Source: an uncultured Eubacteriales bacterium (GTDB lineage: Bacteria; Bacillota; Clostridia; Christensenellales; Aristaeellaceae). From it: a DNA stretch of 34,918 nt. The DNA is taken from NCBI GenBank assembly GCA_902790345.1, contig CADARO010000019.1, positions 1 to 34,918 of the forward strand. The letters run 5' to 3'. Shown here piece by piece: positions 7,713 through 13,672 of this stretch (the stretch's first letter is position 1; every line of letters starts with the position of its first letter). The position numbers and the translations under genes are program-made. The notes beneath the pieces were generated by a model. That model was not told where the DNA came from, ran no database searches, and saw only the letters and a program-made list of their open reading frames with translations.

Positions 7713-8741
7713 ATGGGTGCCATCGTTTGCTTTGGCGAGGTCATGCTGCGCCTGTCCCCGCCCGGTTATCTGCGTTTGAGTCAGACGGACAATCTGAACA
7801 TGACCTTTGGCGGCGCGGAGGCGAATGTTTCCGTTTCCCTGGCCAACTACGGCATGGAAGCGCGCTATGTGACGCGTCTGCCGGACAATCCCATCACGGA
7901 CGCCTTTGAGCAGCAGATGCGGGGTTTTGGCGTGAATGTGAGCTACATTGCCAAGGGCGGCGACCGCATGGGCATCTATTTCGTGGAGAAGGGCGCGTCC
8001 ATGCGGCCCTCGAAGGTCATCTATGACCGGAAGTACTCCTCCATTGCCGCCGCGAAGCCGGGCGACATCGACTGGGACAAGGTGTTTGACGGCGCGGTCT
8101 GGTTCCACTGGACCGGCATCACCCCCGCCCTGTCGGACAGTGCCGCGGCGCTGACGCTGGAGGCCTGCAAGGCGGCGAAGGCGAAGGGGTTGACCATTTC
8201 CTGCGACCTGAACTACCGCAAGAAGCTCTGGAGCCGCGAGAAGGCGAAGGAGGTCATGACGGAGCTGGTGAAGTATGTCGACGTGATGATCGCCAACGAG
8301 GAAGATTCGAAGGACGTGTTCGGCATCGAGGCCGAGGGTACGGACATCGAGACCGGCAAGCTGAGCGAGGCGGGCTATCGCGATCTGGCGAAGAAGCTCT
8401 CGGCCACGTTCGGCGCGAAGAAGGTGGCGTTCACCCTGCGGGAGAGCTTCTCGGCGAACGACAACAACTGGTCGGCGCTGCTTTACGACGCGGCCACGGA
8501 CACGGCCATTCGCTCGCGGCAGTATGCGATTCGCATTGTGGATCGCGTGGGCGGCGGCGATTCCTTCGGTGGCGGGTTGATTTATTCGCTGCTGAGTGGG
8601 TATTCGGATGAGGAGGCCATCAACTTTGCGGCGGCGGCGTCGGCGCTGAAGCACACCATCGAGGGCGATTTCAACCGCGTTTCGGTGGAGGAAGTGCGCG
8701 CGCTGATGGGCGGCAGCGGATCCGGCCGGGTGCAGAGGTAA
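7713..8741 (+). CDS. kdgK: 2-keto-3-deoxygluconate kinase (PfkB family)
   Basis: A 342-residue ribokinase/PfkB sugar kinase. The N-terminal FGEVMLRLSPPG and FGGAEANVSVSLANYG are typical of KDG kinases, and VGGGDSFGGG near residue 283 is the C-terminal PfkB signature with the catalytic Asp. KdgK phosphorylates 2-keto-3-deoxygluconate to KDPG, which Eda splits to pyruvate and glyceraldehyde 3-phosphate; an Eda-like gene lies at 29479-30435. It is transcribed alone, with its own promoter and a strong terminator. Other PfkB sugar kinases are possible, but the N-terminal motifs favour KDG kinase. Confidence 0.85.
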   Translation: MGAIVCFGEVMLRLSPPGYLRLSQTDNLNMTFGGAEANVSVSLANYGMEARYVTRLPDNPITDAFEQQMRGFGVNVSYIAKGGDRMGIYFVEKGASMRPSKVIYDRKYSSIAAAKPGDIDWDKVFDGAVWFHWTGITPALSDSAAALTLEACKAAKAKGLTISCDLNYRKKLWSREKAKEVMTELVKYVDVMIANEEDSKDVFGIEAEGTDIETGKLSEAGYRDLAKKLSATFGAKKVAFTLRESFSANDNNWSALLYDAATDTAIRSRQYAIRIVDRVGGGDSFGGGLIYSLLSGYSDEEAINFAAAASALKHTIEGDFNRVSVEEVRALMGGSGSGRVQR

Positions 8742-8751
8742 GAATCCTTCA

Positions 8752-8790
8752 CAGCAGAAAGAGGAGAGTCTTTCTGCTGTTTTCTTTTTC
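8752..8790 (+). terminator. Rho-independent terminator of kdgK
   Basis: A perfect 11-bp stem (CAGCAGAAAGA pairing with TCTTTCTGCTG) with a 6-nt loop is followed by TTTTCTTTTTC. It begins 10 nt after the kdgK stop. Confidence 0.9.
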
Positions 8791-8882
8791 TAGAATGAAA
8801 ATGAGGAAGATAGACACTAAAAGTGCTATTTCTGATGAGCCAAAATGAGGATGTTTATAGGCATAATGATGGAGAAGTGAAT

Positions 8883-9674
8883 ATGAAACGTGTTATTACA
8901 ATGTGTATAGTACTGTTATTGGCAATGGGCGAATGTTTAGCTGAATCGCCGGAATTAACTAAAAGAGAGCTGATGGGACAATTTATAACGGAGACAGAAG
9001 ATTGTATGATATGGTCATCGGAAGGCTTTACTATTGAGTTTCCTCCATTTCCGACATATAGTTATAATATAGAGCTTTATGAAAACGTTACTTATCATTT
9101 CTTTTTAAAGAAAGCGATAAAAGGTCTATCTAATGGGGGATTTATGTTAAACATTGTTGATTTGCCAGAAAATGATTTTATTGCCAACAACCTATTTGTT
9201 CAGGTGGCAGATCAAATTTTGGATTCTCTTGATAGTATTCAAGCATCTAAAATTGATGATAATCCAGGTGTGTTTTTTTATGGAACATCACTTTCCTATG
9301 GGAGCACTTGTGGCATTCTGGTTTTAAATAATTCTAAGTTGTTATCTTTGCTGTATATTAACCCAGATGCAAGCATTGAAGAAAATTATGAGTATATCAA
9401 AAGATTTTCTGAAAAAATAGAAATAGAAGAGCAAGTAATAACAGATTTTAATTACAAGAAAGTTTCAAGAAATCCTGATAGTTATCTGTACACTATTAGT
9501 AATTTCACAGGTACTATTTTGCAGGTAATGGAAACTGAAGATTCAAATAATCCAGGTTATGTATATTCTGAATATCTACTTTATACCGACGAAGCTGGAG
9601 AAGATATGTCATATGTAGTATATTATAGGATGAAAGGTGAACCAAGACTATTAGAACGATTGCGTAGATTGTAA
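8883..9674 (+). CDS. Exported protein of unknown function in an AT-rich island
   Basis: A 263-residue protein I do not recognise. The start ATG 8883 follows GGAG and opens a clear signal peptide: MKR, a hydrophobic core CIVLLLAMG, and a likely cleavage site after CLA near residue 20. The cysteine context (MGEC) is a poor lipobox, so a soluble secreted or wall-associated protein is more likely than a lipoprotein. The mature part is rich in Asn, Ser, Tyr and acidic residues. Base and codon use are strikingly AT-rich compared with every neighbour, which suggests horizontal acquisition. Downstream, another frame stays open and protein-like to 9771, so the last residues of this frame (after about 9640) may result from a frameshift. 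Confidence 0.7.
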   Translation: MKRVITMCIVLLLAMGECLAESPELTKRELMGQFITETEDCMIWSSEGFTIEFPPFPTYSYNIELYENVTYHFFLKKAIKGLSNGGFMLNIVDLPENDFIANNLFVQVADQILDSLDSIQASKIDDNPGVFFYGTSLSYGSTCGILVLNNSKLLSLLYINPDASIEENYEYIKRFSEKIEIEEQVITDFNYKKVSRNPDSYLYTISNFTGTILQVMETEDSNNPGYVYSEYLLYTDEAGEDMSYVVYYRMKGEPRLLERLRRL

Positions 9675-9771
9675 CGCCACATTTCAGGGATTATATACTT
9701 ATCAATCTGTTCTTGGACAAGATATTATTGTACCTTTGTTTTATTTGAATTATTATGATTTAATTGAATAA
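9655..9771 (+). pseudogene. Possible frameshifted C-terminal remnant of the AT-rich gene
   Basis: In the +1 frame relative to the upstream gene, codons from 9655 stay open to TAA at 9769-9771. They encode a plausible hydrophobic/aromatic peptide containing ATFQGLYTYQSVLGQD and VPLFYLNYYDLIE, with the same AT-rich codon use. The upstream frame instead ends in a basic tail (LLERLRRL). One indel between about 9640 and 9672 would join them. It could also be the end of a second decayed gene. Confidence 0.35.
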
Positions 9772-9782
9772 AGAACTTGCTG

Positions 9783-9981
9783 TTTTCACCTCTGCGAGGT
9801 GAAAAGGCGCCCGAAAGCGCGCGCCTGGTTTTGGACGGAAAGGGATAGGACAGGTATTTGATTTCTTTTTGGGGACGCGATTGGGTTTTCAGGCGCGCGG
9901 GGGACGGGGGGAACGGCGGGCTCTGCCCGCACCCGCCAAAGGGACTGAGTCCCTTTGGAATCCCCGGCCGCTGCGGCGGGG
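9783..9981. repeat. Run of short hairpins downstream of the AT-rich gene (REP-like)
   Basis: The 318-nt gap before ybaK is AT-rich to about 9775 and then holds consecutive inverted repeats: 9783-9805 (10-bp arms, TTTTCACCTC), 9806-9825 (GGCGC/GCGCC), 9916-9930 (GCGGGC/GCCCGC), 9936-9958 (11-bp arms, CCAAAGGGACT, one-base centre) and 9967-9977 (GCCGC/GCGGC). They could end transcription from both sides. The CCAAAGGGACT palindrome resembles extragenic repeats common in gut Firmicutes (recollection, not checked). Confidence 0.6.
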
Positions 9982-9992
9982 TTGGGGTGGTG

Positions 9993-10466
9993 CTAGGCGG
10001 TGAGGTCGTCGAAGGAGGCGGGGGTGATGGCGGCGAGATCGGCGGGGTTCAGTTCCATCTGCTGGCCCAGGCGGCCGGCGCTCACGTAGATGGTCGGCTT
10101 CTCCTTGGCGGAGGCGTCGATGCGCGTGGTATACGGCTTCTTCATCCCGATGGGGGAACAGCCGCCGCGCACGTAGCCCGTCACCTTATTGATGTCCTTG
10201 ACGGGGATCATGGCAACGGCCTTTTCGCCCACGGACCGCGCGGCTTTCTTCAGATCCAGTTCCATCGCCGCGGGGATCACGAACACGAAATACGCCCCGC
10301 TTTTCCCCTGCGTCACCAGCGTCTTGAAGACCCGGCTCACATCCGCGCCCAGCTTTTCCGCCACGGTTACGCCGTCCAGCGGCTCCTTACAGGGATAGCT
10401 GTGCAGCGTGTATTCCACGCCGTGGGTCTCCACGATGCGCACGGCGTTTGTCTTCACCTCGGCCAT
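9993..10466 (-). CDS. ybaK: Cys-tRNA(Pro)/Cys-tRNA(Cys) deacylase, YbaK/EbsC family
   Basis: A 157-residue single-domain protein of the YbaK/ProX editing family, which hydrolyses cysteine mischarged on tRNA(Pro) in trans. Supporting motifs are KTNAVRIVE at the N-terminus, VFKTLVT with the conserved lysine near residue 48, and GYVRGGCSPIGMKK near residue 97, which forms part of the active-site pocket. Length is normal. The ATG at 10466 is preceded by AAAGGAGG within the end of the upstream hydrolase gene, 2 nt from its stop, so it is the last gene of the murC operon. Confidence 0.93.
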   Translation of the reverse strand: MAEVKTNAVRIVETHGVEYTLHSYPCKEPLDGVTVAEKLGADVSRVFKTLVTQGKSGAYFVFVIPAAMELDLKKAARSVGEKAVAMIPVKDINKVTGYVRGGCSPIGMKKPYTTRIDASAKEKPTIYVSAGRLGQQMELNPADLAAITPASFDDLTA

Positions 10467-10468
10467 GG

Positions 10469-11194
10469 TCAGTCCTCCTTTGTGAGAAACGCCACGATGG
10501 GCGTGGGGTCCTCCAGCGAGTGGGGGTGATGGTCGCAGTCGGGCTTCACGATCACCTTGATGTTGCCGCCCGCCTGCCGGAATCGCGCCGCGAAGGGCAG
10601 CCCGTTTTCCGCGTAGGGCACCGTTTTGTCCGCGCCGCCTGCCACCAGGATCACGGGGATGTTGGCTTTCGCCAGCTCCTCAGCCCGGTCCAGGGGATTG
10701 CGGTCGAAGGTCTTCGCGGTCTCCTCGGTGAGTCCGTAGCAGGCGAGGCATTCCCGCCAGCATTTTGGGGAGCCTGTGCCGACGCCCTTGCCGCCGGGCC
10801 AGCTGCGGATGTCCAGCACCGGCGCGTCCAGATACAGCTTGCCGGTGTGCTCCGGGTAGGTCAGGGCGTAGTTCACGGCGTACAGCCCGCCTCGGCTAAA
10901 GCCGAAGAGGTGGGGCCGGTCGGCCAGGCGATAGCGCGCGGTGAGCGTCTGCCGGAAGGCCTCCATGTCTTCCACCGCGTCGGGGCATCCGTAGCGGTCT
11001 GACAGGCTGATGTAGGCCACGAAGTAGCCGGCCCGGGCCATGGCCTCGTCCGCCTGGGCGAAGGCGTCGAAGAACTCGGCGCGCCACACCCAGGGCCGGC
11101 CGGTCCGGGGTGTTTTGGGGTGGACCAGGGTGCAGGCGTGGCCCTCGAAGGTGAAATCCTCGCGCGGGAAACCGCGCCATGTGTTTTCGCTCAT
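10469..11194 (-). CDS. Alpha/beta hydrolase
   Basis: A 241-residue alpha/beta-hydrolase without a signal peptide. The nucleophile elbow is GFSRGG at residues 98-103 (Ser100). GGADKTVPY supplies a likely acid (Asp189), and the DHHPHS segment near 221 supplies the catalytic histidine. It resembles small esterase/dienelactone-hydrolase-type enzymes; the substrate is unknown. The ATG at 11194 overlaps the murC TGA as ATGA, showing translational coupling. Longer in-frame extension upstream only shadows murC and is not real. Its place between murC and ybaK gives no specific functional hint. Confidence 0.85.
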   Translation of the reverse strand: MSENTWRGFPREDFTFEGHACTLVHPKTPRTGRPWVWRAEFFDAFAQADEAMARAGYFVAYISLSDRYGCPDAVEDMEAFRQTLTARYRLADRPHLFGFSRGGLYAVNYALTYPEHTGKLYLDAPVLDIRSWPGGKGVGTGSPKCWRECLACYGLTEETAKTFDRNPLDRAEELAKANIPVILVAGGADKTVPYAENGLPFAARFRQAGGNIKVIVKPDCDHHPHSLEDPTPIVAFLTKED

Positions 11195-12582
11195 TTCTTC
11201 GTGTCTCCGTGCAGTCCGATCTGCTCGTTCAGCAGGTCGATGTTGCCGCAGCCCAGGGTGATGACCAGGTCGTTTTTCTGCCAGTTTTCGCGCAGGTAGG
11301 CTTCGGCGTCGTCGAAGGTGGGCGTGTGGATCGCCTTCACGCCCCGCTTGGTCAGCCCCTCGATGAGCATGGGCGTGTTGATGTCGCCGGGATCCGCTTC
11401 CCGGGCGCCCATGATGTCGGTGATGAGCACCCGGTCGGCCTCGCCGAAGGTGCTCATGAAGCCGTCGAACAGGGTCTTGGTGCGGGAGTAGGTGTGGGGC
11501 TGCCACACGGCCCAGAGGGTGTTGTGGGGCTGCATGGAGGCGATGTGGATGGCCGTCTGCATTTCGGCGGGGTTATGGGCGTAATCGGTGTAGAGCCGGA
11601 CTCCGTCGGTGATGCCGGTGAGCTCGAAGCGCCGGTGCGCGCCGGTGAAGCGGCCCAGGGAGGCGGCCACGCTGCTCATGGGCAGCTGGCAGATATCCGC
11701 CACGGCGATGCAGGCCAGCGCGTCCAGCAGGTTCTTTTCTCCCGCCACCGCCAGCTCCACCTCGGCCAGCGGATGGCCGAACAGCGTGGCGATGAAGTGG
11801 GGGCGACCCTGCTCGTCGTAGGAGATTTCCTCGGCGCGCAGCTCGTTGTGGGGCTCCAGGCCGTAGGTGCGGGTGTGGCATTTGAGCTTCGAGAGCACGT
11901 TTCTTACCCGCTTGTCGTCGCCCCAGCCCACCGCCCAGCCCTCCTCGGGCACCAGGCCGGCGAACCGGCGGAAGGAGGCCTCGATGTCGTCCAGGTCCTT
12001 ATAGAAGTCCAGGTGATCCTCGTCGATGTTCAGAATCACGGCGATGGTGGGGAAGAAGTGCCAGAAGCTGCCGTTGTACTCGCAGGCCTCGGCGATGAAG
12101 GTGTCGCCCCGGCCCACCCGGGTGCCGCCGCCGATGGCGTCCAGCTCCCCGCCGATGTGCACGCCCGGGTCCTCCCCGGCCTCCACGAACACCTGCGCCA
12201 GCATGGAGGTGGTGGTAGTCTTGCCGTGGGTGCCGCTCACGCACACGGCGTTTTCAAAGGTGGTCATGAGCCGGCCCAGCAGCACCGCCCGCTCGATCTG
12301 GGGGATGCCCAGCCGGGCGGCCTCGGCCCGCTCCGGGTTGCTCTCCGGGATGGCGGCGGAGTAAACGACCAGATCGGCCCCCCGCACGTTTTCTGCCCGG
12401 TGCCCGATGAACACGGTGATGCCCAGCGCCTCCAGCGCCTCGGTCTTATGGGATTTGTCCCGATCGGAGCCGGTGATTTCGCAGCCCTGCTGCAGCATGA
12501 ACCGGGCCAGTCCACTCATGGAGCTGCCCCCGATGCCGATAAAATGAAGCCGCTTGCCCGCGGCGTGAATGGATTCTGTCAT
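11191..12582 (-). CDS. murC: UDP-N-acetylmuramate--L-alanine ligase
   Basis: A 463-residue Mur ligase that adds L-alanine to UDP-MurNAc with ATP, the first amino-acid step of peptidoglycan precursor synthesis in the cytoplasm. The Rossmann-like FIGIGGSSMSGLA (14-26) binds the UDP substrate, GTHGKTTTT (117-125) is the ATP P-loop, EACEYNGSF carries metal/substrate contacts, NIDEDHLD is the central-domain signature, and DYAHNP begins the C-terminal domain. The start ATG 12582 has AAGGGA upstream; an in-frame ATG at 12618 is less likely because it adds a non-conserved N-terminus. It heads a murC-hydrolase-ybaK operon and is divergent from purR. Confidence 0.96.
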   Translation of the reverse strand: MTESIHAAGKRLHFIGIGGSSMSGLARFMLQQGCEITGSDRDKSHKTEALEALGITVFIGHRAENVRGADLVVYSAAIPESNPERAEAARLGIPQIERAVLLGRLMTTFENAVCVSGTHGKTTTTSMLAQVFVEAGEDPGVHIGGELDAIGGGTRVGRGDTFIAEACEYNGSFWHFFPTIAVILNIDEDHLDFYKDLDDIEASFRRFAGLVPEEGWAVGWGDDKRVRNVLSKLKCHTRTYGLEPHNELRAEEISYDEQGRPHFIATLFGHPLAEVELAVAGEKNLLDALACIAVADICQLPMSSVAASLGRFTGAHRRFELTGITDGVRLYTDYAHNPAEMQTAIHIASMQPHNTLWAVWQPHTYSRTKTLFDGFMSTFGEADRVLITDIMGAREADPGDINTPMLIEGLTKRGVKAIHTPTFDDAEAYLRENWQKNDLVITLGCGNIDLLNEQIGLHGDTKK

Positions 12583-12623
12583 GTCCCTTTCATCCCTTCG
12601 CCAAGCCTGTCCTGTCAAACCTG

Positions 12624-12656
12624 AATTCCTAATTCCTCATTCCTAATTCCTAATTG
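12624..12656. repeat. Tandem heptamer array (AATTCCT)4 in the murC leader
   Basis: Four consecutive 7-nt units (AATTCCT, AATTCCT, CATTCCT, AATTCCT) are followed by AATTG. They lie between the murC promoter and start codon, so they are transcribed. The reverse complement of the same heptamer occurs at 13590-13607, just past purR. Confidence 0.8.
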
Positions 12657-12657
12657 T

Positions 12658-12687
12658 ATTATACGCCCTTGCCCTTTTTTTCAGCAA
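12658..12687 (-). promoter_or_regulatory. Sigma-A promoter of the murC operon
   Basis: On the minus strand TTGCTG (12682-12687) and a perfect TATAAT (12658-12663) are 18 nt apart, about 75 nt upstream of the murC start. Confidence 0.65.
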
Positions 12688-12745
12688 CCGGAAAAGTGTC
12701 GTCTGATGGCGCTAAACTGCTAACGATCTGTTAAAAAATCATAAA

Positions 12746-12789
12746 AATATTCGGGAATGGTGGAAAATTGAAGCCGACTACTTTATAAT
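12746..12789 (+). promoter_or_regulatory. purR promoter with a PurBox-like sequence
   Basis: A perfect TATAAT (12784-12789) has only a weak -35, TGGAAA (12761-12766), at 17 nt. Just upstream, the minus strand at 12746-12758 reads ATTCCCGAATATT, matching 11 of 13 positions of the B. subtilis PurBox half-site (AWWWCCGAACWWT). PurR autoregulation would fit. I see no convincing second half-site. Confidence 0.4.
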
Positions 12790-12854
12790 AAATTTGGTAA
12801 ACTATAGATTTTCCGGATAGAAGCGCGACTGAATAGAAGGGAATGGATTGGGCC

Positions 12855-13595
12855 ATGGATCGCATCAAGCGCAACGAACGGCTGGCGGCAATTTCGAGGA
12901 TTCTGACGGCTTCGCCGAACAGGATCTACACGCTGTCGCATTTTACGGAAATGTTTGGCGCGGCCAAATCGACGGTGAGCGAGGATCTGAGCATCCTGGC
13001 GGACACCTTCGCCCAGTTCGACTTGGGCCGGCTGACCACGGTGGCCGGCGCGGCGGGCGGCGTGATTTATCGCGCCATTCCCTCCCGGGCGAAGGCCATC
13101 GCCACGCTGGAGGCGCTCTCGGAGAAGCTGTCTCAGCCGGGCCGGCTTCTGCCGGGTGATTTCCTCTACACCAACGACATCACCTGCGATTCCGACCTGT
13201 GCGAGCTGATGGGCGAGATCCTGGCCTGCCGATACTACGACAAGGCCCCGGATTTCGTGCTCACCATGGAGACCAAGGGCATCCCGGTGGCCATGATGAC
13301 GGCGCGCATGCTGAATGTGCCCCTGGTGATCGCCCGGCGCGATTCCAAGGCCTACGAGGGCAGCGCCGTGAAGATCAACTACATCTCCGGCGACACCGGC
13401 ACCCTGCGGGGCATGCACGACCTGATGAAGGAATTCGACGTGGAGGTCATCGGCACAGGCGTGGTCATCGCCACGGCGGAGCCCCGCAAGAAGCGGGTTG
13501 ACGGCGTGACGGCGCTGATGGTGCTGAGCCAGGTGAACCGGGAGGAAGGCAGCGCCGTGGTGAAGCCCTCCGACTGGGTGTATGAGATCAATTAG
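12855..13595 (+). CDS. purR: Pur operon repressor PurR, lacking the PRPP-binding loop
   Basis: A 246-residue protein (B. subtilis PurR has 285). The N-terminal winged helix is intact (KRNERL, AAKSTVSEDLSIL, VAGAAGGV), and the phosphoribosyltransferase-like domain is recognisable from LPGDFLYTNDI through TKGIPVAMM and RRDSKAYEGSAVKINYISG. The homologous protein then has about 30 residues that include the PRPP loop (IDDFMKAGG). Here ISG at about residue 179 runs directly into DTGTLRGMHDLMKEF. The PRPP-binding motif is thus absent in frame. PurR normally represses purine genes and is released by PRPP. Start ATG 12855 matches the family N-terminus; an ATG at 12843 is possible. The location beside murC and pth is the usual one for purR. 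Confidence 0.85.
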   Translation: MDRIKRNERLAAISRILTASPNRIYTLSHFTEMFGAAKSTVSEDLSILADTFAQFDLGRLTTVAGAAGGVIYRAIPSRAKAIATLEALSEKLSQPGRLLPGDFLYTNDITCDSDLCELMGEILACRYYDKAPDFVLTMETKGIPVAMMTARMLNVPLVIARRDSKAYEGSAVKINYISGDTGTLRGMHDLMKEFDVEVIGTGVVIATAEPRKKRVDGVTALMVLSQVNREEGSAVVKPSDWVYEIN

Positions 13596-13607
13596 GAATT
13601 AGGAATT
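13590..13607. repeat. Heptamer repeat (AATTAGG)2 containing the purR stop codon
   Basis: Two units of AATTAGG followed by AATTTTAG. The TAG stop of purR (13593-13595) lies inside the first unit. It is the inverse orientation of the array at 12624-12656, so purR is flanked by inverted copies of the same heptamer. Confidence 0.7.
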
Positions 13608-13618
13608 TTAGTTTGCTT

Positions 13619-13652
13619 GAGGAATTGGGGAAAGCGCCCGATTCCTCCTTTT
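13619..13652 (+). terminator. Hairpin between purR and pth
   Basis: GAGGAATTGGG (13619-13629) pairs with CCCGATTCCTC (13637-13647) through a 7-nt loop, with one T-G wobble, followed by CTTTT. It lies only about 20 nt before the pth start, so either read-through occurs or it acts as an attenuator. I found no separate promoter after it. Confidence 0.55.
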
Positions 13653-13672
13653 GTGCTGAAAGGAAAATGCGT

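Noticed and set aside
11195..11506. N-terminal extension of the alpha/beta hydrolase frame into murC
   Set aside because: It is out-of-frame murC sequence; the ATGA start/stop overlap at 11191-11194 gives a normal-length hydrolase.
12768..12789. TTGAAG and TATAAT as the purR promoter pair
   Set aside because: Only 10 nt separate them, too short; the weaker TGGAAA at 17 nt was kept instead.
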